Positions 26,466 to 36,131 are shown, counted from the stretch's first letter. The stretch is 64,000 bases of DNA from Opitutaceae bacterium (GCA_018402455.1 JAGYIG010000004.1:83008-147007); one strand, 5' to 3'. Made by a program: numbers and translations. The notes: generated by a model from the sequence alone, not told the origin.

Positions 26466-27470
26466 GTGGATACGCCAACCTCCTCTTCCGCCCCCCCCGC
26501 GCCCTTGCTGGAGCTGCGCGACCTGACCATGCACTTCCCGGTGCGCGAGGGGGTGTTCAATCGCGCCGCCAGATTCTGCAAGGCCGTCGACGGGGTCACC
26601 CTGAACCTCCACGCGGGCGAAACCCTCGGCTTGGTCGGTGAATCCGGCTGTGGCAAATCCACCCTCGGCAAGTGCGTGGTGCGACTCAATCAACCCACGG
26701 CTGGCGAGATCCTCTTTGAAGGGACCGACTTGGCTCCGCTCAAGCGAGCCGCCCTCAAACCCTACCGCCGTCATTTGCAGATGGTGTTTCAGGACCCCGT
26801 CGAATCGCTGAATGCCCGCCACACCATCGGCGAGATCCTCGCCGAACCGTTCATCATCCACGGCATCGGCGATCGCGCCGCCCGCGCCGCTTCGGTGGCG
26901 GGATTGTTGGATCGGGTCGGCCTGCCGGCCACCGCCGCCGACCGCTACCCCTTCGAATTTTCCGGCGGCCAACGCCAACGCATCGGCCTGGCCCGAGCCA
27001 TCGCGCTCAATCCCCGGGTGCTGGTCTGCGACGAGCCGGTCTCCGCCCTCGATGTCTCCATCCAGAGTCAGGTGCTCAACCTCTTTCTCGAACTCCAGCG
27101 CGAGATGGGCCTGAGCTACATCTTCATCGCCCACAATCTGGCGGTGGTGAAACACGTCTCTGACCGCATCGCCATCATGTATCTGGGCCGGGTCGTCGAA
27201 CTCGCTCCCGCGGACGAGATTTACCACTCCGCCCGACACCCCTATACCCGCGCCCTCATTTCCGCGATTCCGCAGCCCGAGCCTCGCCGCAAGTCGGGAC
27301 GCATCGTGATGACGGGCGACGTGCCCTCGCCCATCGATCCGCCCTCCGGCTGTCCGTTCCATCCGCGCTGCCCGCACGCCACCGATCGGTGTAAGGTCGA
27401 AGCGCCGGCCTTGCGCCCCGCCCCCAACGCCCCCGCCGGACACACCGTCTCGTGTCACTACGACCTCTGA
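26466..27470 (+). CDS. oligopeptide ABC transporter ATP-binding protein (DppF/OppF-like)
   Basis: A 334-residue ATPase using a GTG start at 26466, two bases after the previous stop. Walker A LVGESGCGKSTLGKCV (about 58), signature FSGGQRQRIGLARA (about 165), Walker B VLVCDEPVSALDVS (about 185), H-loop IFIAHNLAVV, C-terminal CPFHPRCPHATDRC. It pairs with the DppD-like ATPase. An upstream open frame back to 26370 is not needed. It is the last core gene of the importer operon. Confidence 0.96.
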   Translation: MDTPTSSSAPPAPLLELRDLTMHFPVREGVFNRAARFCKAVDGVTLNLHAGETLGLVGESGCGKSTLGKCVVRLNQPTAGEILFEGTDLAPLKRAALKPYRRHLQMVFQDPVESLNARHTIGEILAEPFIIHGIGDRAARAASVAGLLDRVGLPATAADRYPFEFSGGQRQRIGLARAIALNPRVLVCDEPVSALDVSIQSQVLNLFLELQREMGLSYIFIAHNLAVVKHVSDRIAIMYLGRVVELAPADEIYHSARHPYTRALISAIPQPEPRRKSGRIVMTGDVPSPIDPPSGCPFHPRCPHATDRCKVEAPALRPAPNAPAGHTVSCHYDL

Positions 27471-27483
27471 ACCCCAGCCACCC

Positions 27484-27657
27484 ATGGGCATCAAATACCA
27501 TTTCGAAGTTAAGGACCAAAAACTGGACCGGAGGTTCAAACGGCAGCACGCCGATGCCGCCCCCACCGCCACCACGCCCGGCCAGCGGGCCCCCAAGAAA
27601 CTGACCAAAAAGCAGGCCGCTCGTCTGGCGTCCAACCCGCCCGCGTCAGCCGATTAA
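27484..27657 (+). CDS. small basic protein (57 aa)
   Basis: The ATG at 27484, 13 bases after the ATPase stop, opens a 57-residue frame: MGIKYHFEVKDQKLDRRFKR, then a Pro/Thr-rich middle, then APKKLTKKQAARLASNPP and a TAA at 27657. It is strongly basic and soluble. Position and direction make it the likely seventh gene of the operon. I do not recognise a family; codon use is GC3-rich like its neighbours. Confidence 0.55.
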   Translation: MGIKYHFEVKDQKLDRRFKRQHADAAPTATTPGQRAPKKLTKKQAARLASNPPASAD

Positions 27658-27842
27658 GCGATTTCCCGAAAACCCGGATCCGGGGGCGGGGAGAGCACCG
27701 GACCGATCGGGCGGGCCAGGATGCCGAGGCCGGCCTCGGGGGTTCGAACGTTGAGTCCCTGGGCGGACGGTCCTAGGTTTGGCCCCATGGTTGCAAATTT
27801 CGCCCACCGCCATGACGCCCGCCCGCGGCGAGAGGAGGCGGC

Positions 27843-28117
27843 GTGAACATCGGGATCGCCTTGCTCCTGCTGGCCTACCTCGCGACGTGGGCGCTGTTGC
27901 CGCAGGTGCTGCTCAGCCACAAGCGCCCTCCCTCCATGGTGGCATGGCTTGGCCGACCTGCAGCCCGACGTGCTGTGCCTGCAGGAGGCGAGCCCGACTT
28001 GACTATGTCCTGGCCGACCCCCGGCTGCGGTTGGGCAACTACACCGTGACCGACAACGCCACCGTCGGACGCATCCTGTCCGACCACAAACCCGTGACGG
28101 TCGACCTCATCGGCTGA
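27843..28117 (+). pseudogene. internally deleted endonuclease/exonuclease/phosphatase (EEP) family gene
   Basis: Three pieces of an EEP protein are recognisable: an N-terminal membrane segment (NIGIALLLLAYLATWALLPQ from 27843), then in another frame GLADLQPDVLCLQEAS (the family's metal-binding LQE motif), then immediately RLDYVLADPRLRLGNYTVTD and ILSDHKPVTVDLIG (the C-terminal SDH motif) ending at 28117. Some 150 or more residues between the LQE and YVL motifs are missing, and there is a frame change. This looks like a real deletion, not a single base-call error. Confidence 0.7.
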
Positions 28118-28217
28118 GACGCGACGAGATGGGGTCAACGCCGATCGCTCGCCGGGCCATCGCGGCACCGCGCCTGATTCCGTTTACTTCCGTCGACCAG
28201 CGGGACTATCCTCACCC

Positions 28218-28556
28218 GTGCCCGACTCGCTTCTCCCGGTGGACCCTGAATTCACGCCCCCGGAATGCCTCACCTGCGGGGCCTGTTGTTTCTCCGCGGC
28301 GGCAAACTATGTGGCCGTGAGTGGAGACGACTACAGTCGGCTGGGCGCGGAATCCGAAGGCTGGATCACCTGGCAGAACAATCGGGCCTTCATGCGCATG
28401 ACCGGTGGCCACTGCGCGGCGCTGGCCGTCCGGACCGGACCGACGGGGCCGCGGTTTTTCTGCTCGATCTACGATCGCCGCCCCCAGACCTGCCGCGACC
28501 TTGCCCGCGGATCCCCCCAATGCCACGCCGACTGGTCCACGAAGGCCCCGACTTGA
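28218..28556 (+). CDS. YkgJ-family cysteine-cluster protein
   Basis: A 112-residue protein using a GTG start at 28218. The cysteine cluster CLTCGACC (about residues 17-24), then FFCSIYDRRPQTCRDLARG and QCHADW, fits the UPF0153/YkgJ family, thought to bind a metal or Fe-S cluster. Its function is unknown. It ends close to the convergent oxidoreductase gene. The start could be questioned, but no ATG lies before the cysteine cluster. Confidence 0.88.
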   Translation: MPDSLLPVDPEFTPPECLTCGACCFSAAANYVAVSGDDYSRLGAESEGWITWQNNRAFMRMTGGHCAALAVRTGPTGPRFFCSIYDRRPQTCRDLARGSPQCHADWSTKAPT

Positions 28557-28603
28557 CCGATCTTGCCGAGCGGCAACCAGGCGCAGGGCTTCCCCATCTC
28601 GGG

Positions 28604-29956
28604 CTAAACGTTTGCCGGATCCGGACGTTCCCAGCCCGTGCGGTAGGGGCGGGCCAGCCGGGCCGTCGCTTCCGGATCACCCCGCACCACGCGATCGACC
28701 GGGTCGTAACTTACCGGCCGTCCCAGCTCCAAGGCGACGTTGGCGAGCTGACAACTGGCGCTGGAGATGTGGCCCTCCTCGATGTCCGCGACCGGCCGCC
28801 CCCGGGAGGCCCGCGCCGCCATGAAGTCGCGCGCATGGTTTTCTTCCGCCGCGTCCTGCGGTAGGTAATCCTTACGTAGATCCGCGTTCGCTGGATCGCC
28901 ATCCGGCGAGAGGACGTGAAATCTTTCGACGGGGCCACTGCCGGTCGGGGTGAAGGTGTAGTGCAGTTGGGTGACATCGATGGTGCCGGCCGTGCCGATC
29001 AGGCGCACCCCCCAGTTGTCCGACCAGTGGTGCGAGGGACGTGGCGGGGCGCCCCAAGTGCGGTGTTCCCACGTCATGGTCAGGTTGGGATACTCGAAGA
29101 CGCAGTGTTGGTGGTCGGTGGTCGTGGCATCAGAATCCTCCGGGAAACGGATGCCGCCCGTGGAGCTGATTCGCGTCGGCCAACCCAGGCCCAGCATCCA
29201 CCGGGCGACGTCGACCTGGTGCACCGCCATGTCCCCCACGATGCCATTGCCGTAGGCTTGGTAACGCCGCCAGCCGCGATCCTCCTTGCGCGCCTTGAAA
29301 GGCAACAGCGGGGCCGGGCCGGTCCATTGATCGTAGTCCAGATGCGCCGGCACCGGCACCACCGCGGAAGAACCCCCGCGCCCCATGCCGATGAAACAAT
29401 AGGTTTCGACCGTGCCGATGTCGCCCAAGCGCCCGGACTCGATGAACGCCTCCTTCACCTTGGCATAGATCGGCCAGCTGCGGCGCTGGGTGTTTACCTG
29501 CACCACGGAGCCGTATTTTCGGGCAGCGGCGACGAGGGCTTCACCTTCGAGGACATCGACCCCGATCGGTTTTTCCAAAAACACATCCGCCCCGGCCTGC
29601 ATGGCCGCAATGGCCGGCAACGCGTGCCAATGGTCGGGCGTGGCCACGATAACGATGTCCGGCACCGCATCGGCCAGCATCGCGTCATAGTGGGAAAAGG
29701 TGCGAGGCACCTCGGTTTGCAGCCCCGCCACCAAGTCGAGCGACTTGGCGAGGTGCCTGGTATTGACGTCAACCAAAGCGGTCACGCGCGCCCCGGCATA
29801 GCGCACCAAGCTGCTCAGGTTCACGCCCCCATACCAGCCCGAGCCCACCACGCCGACGGTCGGCGACGGCGACGGGGAACGGCCAAACAAACGGGGGGCG
29901 GTGGCGGCGACTGCACCGGCGGTCGCGAGGGTGGAGACAAAGGAGCGACGATTCAT
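28604..29956 (-). CDS. Gfo/Idh/MocA-family oxidoreductase with Tat-like signal
   Basis: A 450-residue NAD(P)-dependent oxidoreductase. The N-terminus NRRSFVSTLATAGAVAATAP resembles a twin-arginine signal. The Rossmann motif is VGVVGSGWYGGVN, followed by the conserved DVFLEKPIGVDVLEGEAL with the EKP lysine (about residue 127), and later GDMAVHQVDVARWMLGL. Such exported members are common in Verrucomicrobiota and Planctomycetota; the substrate is usually a sugar or inositol derivative and cannot be read here. I chose the ATG at 29956; upstream codons give no family match. Confidence 0.93.
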   Translation of the reverse strand: MNRRSFVSTLATAGAVAATAPRLFGRSPSPSPTVGVVGSGWYGGVNLSSLVRYAGARVTALVDVNTRHLAKSLDLVAGLQTEVPRTFSHYDAMLADAVPDIVIVATPDHWHALPAIAAMQAGADVFLEKPIGVDVLEGEALVAAARKYGSVVQVNTQRRSWPIYAKVKEAFIESGRLGDIGTVETYCFIGMGRGGSSAVVPVPAHLDYDQWTGPAPLLPFKARKEDRGWRRYQAYGNGIVGDMAVHQVDVARWMLGLGWPTRISSTGGIRFPEDSDATTTDHQHCVFEYPNLTMTWEHRTWGAPPRPSHHWSDNWGVRLIGTAGTIDVTQLHYTFTPTGSGPVERFHVLSPDGDPANADLRKDYLPQDAAEENHARDFMAARASRGRPVADIEEGHISSASCQLANVALELGRPVSYDPVDRVVRGDPEATARLARPYRTGWERPDPANV

Positions 29957-30212
29957 GGGCAACAAAGGGGTGAACAGGATGCCACCACCCCACCGCCTCC
30001 CCTGCCTCAAGTCGATCCCGCCTTTCGCCCAAGCCCCGACAGTTTCACCCCCTCCCCCAACCGTTCGCCGTCCCCGAGACGGAATTTTCTACCCGGCAGC
30101 AAACGGAGTTTGGCGGGCGGCGCCACGCTGACGCCTCTCCCCGCGGTTGGTTTCCCCACGGACCTCGCAGCGGCGGGCTTGCGCTGGGCCTCCGACTGGA
30201 AAGGTTGGAGTC

Positions 30213-31415
30213 ATGATTTACCAGCCCCCCGCCCCCCTCCTGGACAAATACGCCGACGTGCTGATCAACTTCGCGTTGAACAGCGGCGAAGGCGTGAAGC
30301 CCGGCGAGGTCGTGCAACTCCGCGTGCCGGAATGCGCCAAACCCCTGCTCGTCGCCCTGCGCCGCGCCGTCCTCCAGGCCGGCGCGCATCCGCTGGTGTT
30401 TTTTACCCCCGATGACTTTACCCGTGAGTTCTTTGAAATCGCCAACGATGACCAGCTCAACTTCTTCGCCGAGCACTACCACCGCGGCACGGTCGACCAA
30501 ATCGACCACACCGTCGTCATCATTGCCGAGACCGACAAACAGGAGCTTAACGGCATCCCGACGAAAAAAATCATGGCCGCCCAAAAGGCGTTGAAACCCT
30601 ACATGGACTGGCGTCGCGCCAAAGAGAGTGCGGGTAACTACACCTGGACGCTCGCCATGTATGGCACCCCCGCCATGGCCGATGAGGTGGGCCTGTCCCT
30701 CGAAGACTACTGGGGCGAAATCATCAAAGCCTGCTACCTCGACGAGGCCGATCCGGCCGGCAAGTGGCAGGCGCTCTACACCGAGCTCTACGCCACGCGC
30801 GACAAACTCGATGCCCTGCCCATCGAAAAGCTGCACATCGAAGCCGCCGACACCGATCTGTGGGTGAAGCTCGGCCCCGATCGCAAATGGCTGGGCGGCT
30901 CCGGCCGCAACATTCCGAGTTTTGAACTGTTCATCTCGCCCGACTGGCGGGGGACCGAAGGCCGGATCCAATTCACCGAACCGCTCTACCGCTACGGCTC
31001 CCTCATCAAGGGGGCGTATTTGGAATTCAAGGACGGTCGCGTGACTCACGCCACCGCCACCGCCGGCGAGGAGCTGCTGCGCGAAATGATCGCCGTCGAG
31101 AACGCCGACAAGATCGGGGAGTTTTCCCTCACCGACCGCCGGTTCTCCCGCATCACCAAATTCATGGGCCTGACCCTCTACGACGAGAACGTCGGGGGCG
31201 AGTGGGGGAACACCCACGTCGCCGTGGGCTCCGCCTACCGGGATTCCTTCCCCGGCGATACCGCGGCGGTCGAGGAAGCTCAGTGGGCCGAGATGGGCTA
31301 CAACAACTCCGTCGTGCACACCGACATCGTCGCCACCTCCAACCGCGTGGTCACCGCCCACCTCAACGACGGCAGCACGAAGGTGATCTACCGCGACGGC
31401 GAGTTCCAAGTGTGA
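30213..31415 (+). CDS. M29-family metallo-aminopeptidase (AmpS/PepS-like)
   Basis: A 400-residue aminopeptidase starting at the ATG at 30213. The M29 metal-binding regions are visible: FTEPLYRYGSLIKGAYLEF, ENADKIGEFSLTD, LYDENVGGEWGNTHVAVGSA and the His-x-Asp pair in NSVVHTDIV. The length is typical (about 400-415). It hydrolyses N-terminal residues of peptides in the cytoplasm. It stands alone, with a hypothetical gene 12 bases downstream in the same direction. Confidence 0.94.
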   Translation: MIYQPPAPLLDKYADVLINFALNSGEGVKPGEVVQLRVPECAKPLLVALRRAVLQAGAHPLVFFTPDDFTREFFEIANDDQLNFFAEHYHRGTVDQIDHTVVIIAETDKQELNGIPTKKIMAAQKALKPYMDWRRAKESAGNYTWTLAMYGTPAMADEVGLSLEDYWGEIIKACYLDEADPAGKWQALYTELYATRDKLDALPIEKLHIEAADTDLWVKLGPDRKWLGGSGRNIPSFELFISPDWRGTEGRIQFTEPLYRYGSLIKGAYLEFKDGRVTHATATAGEELLREMIAVENADKIGEFSLTDRRFSRITKFMGLTLYDENVGGEWGNTHVAVGSAYRDSFPGDTAAVEEAQWAEMGYNNSVVHTDIVATSNRVVTAHLNDGSTKVIYRDGEFQV

Positions 31416-31426
31416 CTGACTGAGTC

Positions 31427-32017
31427 ATGACTGACGGCGCCCAGTCGACCATCAGGCAAGCAGCCTCGATGCTTCATAGAGACTATCTGAAATCTCAGGG
31501 ATTTCGGAAAGCTGGCCTGAATTGGTCGACCCGGGGCAACTGGTCGCACCATATCGGTTTCAGTCTCAACCGGTGGAATACCCCCGAATTAGCCAAACTC
31601 AGAATCGAAGCCGGCATCTTCATTCCCGAGTTTCATGCCGCCCGTGAGAGCCCAGCCGTCAAAGGCACCCCAAAGTGCTACCAATGCGCTCCCCAGTTGA
31701 GCGGTTTTAACGGTCCTGCTCCGAGCTCCGAACTAAACTGGGAGGTGACGCTAACCCATTCGGCTGAGGCTTTGGCCAAGGCTTGGCGCGAAGTCGCCGA
31801 AGGCATCCTGCTGCCCTGGCTGCGCGAATTCAGCAGTTTCGAAACAGTGGCCGCCGAGTTTGAGCAGCAGCATAAGTTGCTGGATGCCGCAGTCGCCCAT
31901 GCCCTCGCCGGGGATCACGCCGCCGCCGCTGGAACCATGAAGCAGGCATATCGGCAGATCCACCCCACCGCCGTGCCATTTGCTCAGCACATCGCGGAAA
32001 AGTTGCAGATCAACTAA
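31427..32017 (+). CDS. DUF4304-like hypothetical protein
   Basis: A 196-residue soluble protein. The pattern LKSQGFRKAGLNWSTRGNWS, then HHIGFSLNRWN and LRIEAGIFIP, resembles DUF4304, a domain often found near immunity or toxin-related genes. The C-terminus is helical. Base composition is a little lower in GC than its neighbours, so recent acquisition is possible. The stop overlaps the convergent PEP-CTERM gene's end by 8 bases. Confidence 0.72.
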   Translation: MTDGAQSTIRQAASMLHRDYLKSQGFRKAGLNWSTRGNWSHHIGFSLNRWNTPELAKLRIEAGIFIPEFHAARESPAVKGTPKCYQCAPQLSGFNGPAPSSELNWEVTLTHSAEALAKAWREVAEGILLPWLREFSSFETVAAEFEQQHKLLDAAVAHALAGDHAAAAGTMKQAYRQIHPTAVPFAQHIAEKLQIN

Positions 32018-33026
32018 CCCGCCGACGGCGACGCGTCGCGCAAAACCCGACGCCCGCCAGCCCCATCAGTAACGCGTAGCTCGACGGTTCGGGCACGGCG
32101 CTGATGCCCGGAGCAAATCCCGAGGCGGCCAAAACCTCCAGGCCCTCGAATCCGAGCACTTCCTCAAGGTCCCAATTCACCTGCGCCGAGAATTGGTTGC
32201 CGTAGTCGGCCTGCGAGTTGCCGATGTCCTGACGGGTCCCCGTGATAAAGTTATCGATCGTGTAGTCGTAGACGTTGGGGTTGAAGTCGCCAAACATCAT
32301 CCCGAGTTCCAACGTCTCGCCGACCACGCCGTTGAGCGTGATGTCGAATTGATAAACATCCGCTTCGTTGCCCTGCCCGTTCACGTAGGTCACCGTGTTA
32401 TCGAACTGAGTGACTCCATTGAGGATCGCCTTTTCCGTGAAGTCATAAACCCCCACTTGGTATTCGAGGGAAAGGAGCTCGTCGCTGTGGGTCGTCCCAA
32501 AAGAATCCGGCACGGGATCACGCTGCTGCACCGTGAACGTTAGCCAATTCCCGGCCGTCTGAGCGTTCAATCCATCGGTCTGGGCCGAGACCTGAATGGT
32601 CAAAGCTAGCGTCAGCTGCACGTTATCCCCGATCGAAAACCCGCTGTTACCCGCGTTGATGGTGAACGTGTCGAAAAGCCCGAGCGCATAACGGGTGTCG
32701 AGGGTCACGCCACTGCCCACCCACCCTTGGTAGCGGCTTTGACTCGAAACCTGCATGGAGCCGGCCGCGGGATTGAGGTCCCAACTCGTGGTGTTGGTGG
32801 CCTCCGCGATATTCCCGTTATGCTCCACGGAACGACTGAGGTTGTGGTTGGACTGATGCCGTCCCGTGGTATCCACCGAAAAGGGGGTGCCGTCGCCGGA
32901 GCTCGGGTTGATCAGCAAAACCTGTGTCGCGGTTTGCGCCGGCAGCAGGACCGCCGTGAGGCCGGCCGCTACCAGCAGCATCGACCGGGACAAAAAACGA
33001 AGGGCGGAGGGATGGAATAAAAACAC
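32010..33026 (-). CDS. PEP-CTERM sorting-domain protein
   Basis: The C-terminus is a complete PEP-CTERM tail: ISAVPEPSSYALLMGLAGVG followed by FCATRRRRR, so it is an exosortase substrate. The middle is a beta-rich, Thr/Asn/Gly-rich surface-protein sequence with no recognised catalytic domain. The start is uncertain: GTG at 33026 gives a good signal (FLFHPSALRFLSRS then LLVAAGLTAVLLPAQ), ATG at 32981 lacks positive charge before the hydrophobic core, and ATG at 33107 is long. Its processing enzyme is probably the exosortase at 63154. Confidence 0.88.
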   Translation of the reverse strand: MFLFHPSALRFLSRSMLLVAAGLTAVLLPAQTATQVLLINPSSGDGTPFSVDTTGRHQSNHNLSRSVEHNGNIAEATNTTSWDLNPAAGSMQVSSQSRYQGWVGSGVTLDTRYALGLFDTFTINAGNSGFSIGDNVQLTLALTIQVSAQTDGLNAQTAGNWLTFTVQQRDPVPDSFGTTHSDELLSLEYQVGVYDFTEKAILNGVTQFDNTVTYVNGQGNEADVYQFDITLNGVVGETLELGMMFGDFNPNVYDYTIDNFITGTRQDIGNSQADYGNQFSAQVNWDLEEVLGFEGLEVLAASGFAPGISAVPEPSSYALLMGLAGVGFCATRRRRRVS

Positions 33027-33164
33027 GGGCGGGATGGAGCAATCGACGTGGGCCCAAACGTGGGTCCAACCGACGGCACCATAGCGCCAATAACCTGCGC
33101 TGAACATCCTCCCCCTGGGGGAGGGCTCCTCCTCCCCTGGGAGGAGCCGGACGAGCCCAGCCCG

Positions 33165-33836
33165 TCAGACCGAGAGGCCCGACCCGATCGCGTAGCGCGC
33201 CAGGGCCACCCCGTCATGCAGGTCGAGTTTGCGCATGAGACTCTGGCGGTGGGTTTTGAGGGTGGTCTCGGCGATGCCCAGCCGCGCCGCCGCCTGCCGG
33301 ACACTGAGGCCCTCGCCGGCCATCCTGAGCACATCCCGCTCGCGCGGGGTCAGTTGTTCGAGGCCGGGCGAACTCGCCGGTTGGTCCATCAAGAGTTTCA
33401 ACGCGCCGACCGAGTAATATTGCCGACCCTCGCGCACCTCCCGCAGGGCCGCCAACAACACCTCGAACGGTTCGCTTTTGGTGACGTAACCGTGCACTCC
33501 CGCGTCGAGCGCCCGCCGCAGGTGGGCAGCCTCGGGCTGGCCGGTGACCACCAGCCAACGCGGAGCTGGCACGGCACCCGGCCATTGTTCGTAAAGCTGC
33601 CAGCCGTCCTCCGCCGCCGGTTCCTTGCCCAGCCGGAGGTCGAGTAGCACCAGTTCGGGTTGCGTCGCCGTGACGAGGGTCAGCGCGTCAGCGATGTTGG
33701 CCGCCGCGCCCACCAGCACGAGGTCGTCCTCCCGCGCGATGGCCCGCGACAGCAGCGAGCTGAGCATGGCGTCGTCTTCCACAATCGCGATGCGCATCGG
33801 CCGGTCGGTAGGAGGCTCGAGTTGAGATGTTTCCAT
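33165..33836 (-). CDS. LuxR/NarL-type response regulator
   Basis: A 223-residue two-domain regulator. REC domain: IAIVEDDAMLSSLLSRAI with the acidic pair, phosphoacceptor Asp in LVLLDLRLG, Lys in GYVTKSEPF. HTH: LTPRERDVLRMAGEGLSVRQ then AAARLGIAETTLKTHRQSLM. The start at 33836 is preceded by a clear GGAGG seven bases upstream, which decides it against the GTG at 33857 that would overlap the kinase stop. It is 17 bases downstream of the kinase gene and is surely its partner. Confidence 0.95.
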   Translation of the reverse strand: METSQLEPPTDRPMRIAIVEDDAMLSSLLSRAIAREDDLVLVGAAANIADALTLVTATQPELVLLDLRLGKEPAAEDGWQLYEQWPGAVPAPRWLVVTGQPEAAHLRRALDAGVHGYVTKSEPFEVLLAALREVREGRQYYSVGALKLLMDQPASSPGLEQLTPRERDVLRMAGEGLSVRQAAARLGIAETTLKTHRQSLMRKLDLHDGVALARYAIGSGLSV

Positions 33837-33853
33837 GGGGTAGCCTCCAAGGT

Positions 33854-35911
33854 TCACGAAAGGGCGGGAACCGAGACGATAAAAATCGCTCCGCCGGTTG
33901 GTGCGTCGGCCACGGTGATGCTGCCGTCATGGGCATCGACGATGCGTTTCACCAGGTGCAACCCGAGGCCGGTCGACCCCTCTCCGTTGGTGGGCCGGGC
34001 GCTGAGTTGGGCGAAGGCGCCAAACAGGCGTTCGCGATCCTCCGGTGAGATCCCCGGGCCGGCGTCTGCCACGCGCAGCTCGCCGCGGCCGTCGACCAAG
34101 CGGGTTTCGACTTTGATCGCTCCGCCGGGCGGCGAAAATTTTATGGCGTTGGAAACCAGATTATCGACGACCTCGCGCCACCGCCACGGGTCAACCGCGG
34201 CCTTGATCGCCTCCCCTTGGTGATAGGTTAACTCCAGGCGCTTGGCGCGGGCCGCCGCGCGATTGAGCGCGACCGCTTCCCTGGTCAATGCACTGAGATC
34301 GGATGCCACGGGATGCAGCACGATCTCGGTCTGCTCCGCGCGTTCGGCTTCGAGCCACGCGTCGAGTTCCTCCCGCATCTTTTGGGCGGCCTGGCGAATC
34401 TCCTCCACCCCGGCGGCGGGGGGATCGAGCTGCCCCGCGGCGATCTCCCCACACACCGCATCGATGGCAAACAGCGGACTGCGCAAATCGTGCGCCGCAA
34501 ACCCCAACCACTCACTCTTGCGATCGTAGAGCCGTTTGAGCTCCGCGTGGGCGGCGCGCAAACCGGCGAGGGCTTGTTCAACTTCCTGTTGCTGACGGGC
34601 GAGCCGGCGCTCGGACCGACGGCTCAGCCGGAACATGCCCGCCAGCACCGCGGCGGTGAGAATCGCCGCCAGCGCGAATACCAGAGTGGTGCGGCCCCGG
34701 GCTTCCTGAATCGTCTGGGCCTGCTCCGCGGCCAGCCGCGCCGATTCCTCCCGGGCCAGGGCCAACTCCCGTTCCACCGCCGTGCGCTGGAGCTGTTCAA
34801 TTTCGCGTTGCTTTTCCGCCGTCTCGAATCGGGTCTGCAAGGCCAGCAAGGACTCCTCCCGCGCGGCCTCGAAGCGCTCCTGCCGCAGCGTCATCACCTG
34901 CCGCAGATCCGCCAGGGCCCCGGCGAGATCGCCCCGGGCTTCCCGCACCGCCCCACGGACCTGGTAGGCATTTTGACGCCGCTCCGGGTTGGCCAATTCC
35001 TCGGCGGCGGTCACCGCCCGGTCCGCCCAAACCGCGGCCGTGGCAAGGTCACCCATCAGCTGATAGGTGAGCGCAAGATTATGCTTCAGGATCGTCTGAC
35101 CATAGCGGTAACCGGTCGATTCGTCGAAACCGAGGGCTTCCTGGTAGGCCGCCAACGCCTTGGGGTAATCGCCCCCCGTGCGGGCCAGATTGCCCAGATT
35201 GGTCAGGATATCGGCCAGGCCCCCCGGATTCTCCAGTTCGCGGTAGATCGCCAGCGCCTCCTGCCAAGTCGTCTCCGCATCGGCGAGGCGACCGAGCTCC
35301 CGATAGTTGATGCCGAGGCCCAAAAGTCCGGCGGCCAAGTAGCCGGGCGACTCGATCTCGCGCCGCAACGCCACACTTCGCTGAAAATGCGGCAACGCCT
35401 CCTCGAATTGGCCCACCTCACCGTAGTAGTTGCCCAGCGAATTCGCCACCGCCGCCTGCCCCCGGGCCTCGCCCAAGCCCGCAAACAAATCACGCGCCTG
35501 CAGCAGGGCCTCCAACCGCTGGGTTTGTTCGCCCCGCAGGCCGTGCAGATTGGCCAGGGAATTGAGCGTCGCGGCCACTTCCCGCTGGTTGTCCGCCGCC
35601 TGATGAATTTCGAGAGCCCCTCGATAGCGAACCAGCGCCTCGTCGAGGTCCCCCAACATCTCCTGACTCACGGCCGACCAATACCAAAGCGAACCGAGCA
35701 AGGCAGGGGCATCCGTCGCCTCCCCCAGCTGGGCGATGCCCTGCTCCGCGGCTGCGGCCATCCCTGCCAAGTCATCGACTTCGTAAAGCGCCCGCACCTT
35801 TTCGAGCTGGGCCTGTGCCGCCGCCACCGCTGAATCCGCCGCCGGACCGGAGTCCTGAGCCACCACCGCCGCCCCCGACATCAGCACAAAAATTAAACCC
35901 GCCCATCTCAT
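33854..35911 (-). CDS. TPR-repeat sensor histidine kinase
   Basis: A 685-residue kinase. An N-terminal signal (MRWAGLIFVLMSGAAVVAQ) leads into about seven TPR repeats (for example ALVRYRGALEIHQAADNQRE, GDYPKALAAYQEALGFDEST), then a coiled segment, one membrane span (TLVFALAAILTAAVLAGMF, about residue 440), HisKA (FAAHDLRSPLFAIDAVCGEI), N box (VVDNLVSNAIKFSPPGG), G1 (ADAGPGISPED) and G2 (GSTGLGLHLVKRI). The TPR part is predicted to be periplasmic and to sense protein or peptide. I used the ATG at 35911 because it gives a proper signal peptide. Confidence 0.95.
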   Translation of the reverse strand: MRWAGLIFVLMSGAAVVAQDSGPAADSAVAAAQAQLEKVRALYEVDDLAGMAAAAEQGIAQLGEATDAPALLGSLWYWSAVSQEMLGDLDEALVRYRGALEIHQAADNQREVAATLNSLANLHGLRGEQTQRLEALLQARDLFAGLGEARGQAAVANSLGNYYGEVGQFEEALPHFQRSVALRREIESPGYLAAGLLGLGINYRELGRLADAETTWQEALAIYRELENPGGLADILTNLGNLARTGGDYPKALAAYQEALGFDESTGYRYGQTILKHNLALTYQLMGDLATAAVWADRAVTAAEELANPERRQNAYQVRGAVREARGDLAGALADLRQVMTLRQERFEAAREESLLALQTRFETAEKQREIEQLQRTAVERELALAREESARLAAEQAQTIQEARGRTTLVFALAAILTAAVLAGMFRLSRRSERRLARQQQEVEQALAGLRAAHAELKRLYDRKSEWLGFAAHDLRSPLFAIDAVCGEIAAGQLDPPAAGVEEIRQAAQKMREELDAWLEAERAEQTEIVLHPVASDLSALTREAVALNRAAARAKRLELTYHQGEAIKAAVDPWRWREVVDNLVSNAIKFSPPGGAIKVETRLVDGRGELRVADAGPGISPEDRERLFGAFAQLSARPTNGEGSTGLGLHLVKRIVDAHDGSITVADAPTGGAIFIVSVPALS

Positions 35912-36067
35912 GAATCGCAGATCACGCGATTTGACCGATGATGACAAACCCTTGATTACCGCGTCGGACCGGCCCCTCCCCCGTCCCCGCGGCCGAGGCC
36001 AGTTTTGGCAAGCTTCACGCACTGTGCTGGATTGGCTGCCCAGTTGGTGATGGGGCAGCCGCCTCCC

Positions 36068-36088
36068 TGCCGGGCCCAACGTGCCCGG
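36068..36088. repeat. short palindromic repeat, copy 1 (GCCGGGC-N7-GCCCGGC)
   Basis: Seven-base arms with a seven-base spacer. The same arm sequences and spacing recur at 36239-36259, on the other side of a longer palindrome. Confidence 0.6.
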
Positions 36089-36131
36089 CTACAAACACGG
36101 CTACCCATCCAATAACCCCCCGCAGCCCTAC

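Noticed and set aside
27664..27700. CCCGGATCCGGG palindrome as a terminator of the peptide-importer operon
   Set aside because: It has no loop and no T-run.
34313..35833. 506-codon plus-strand frame opposite the TPR kinase
   Set aside because: Shadow of the kinase gene; no recognisable domain.
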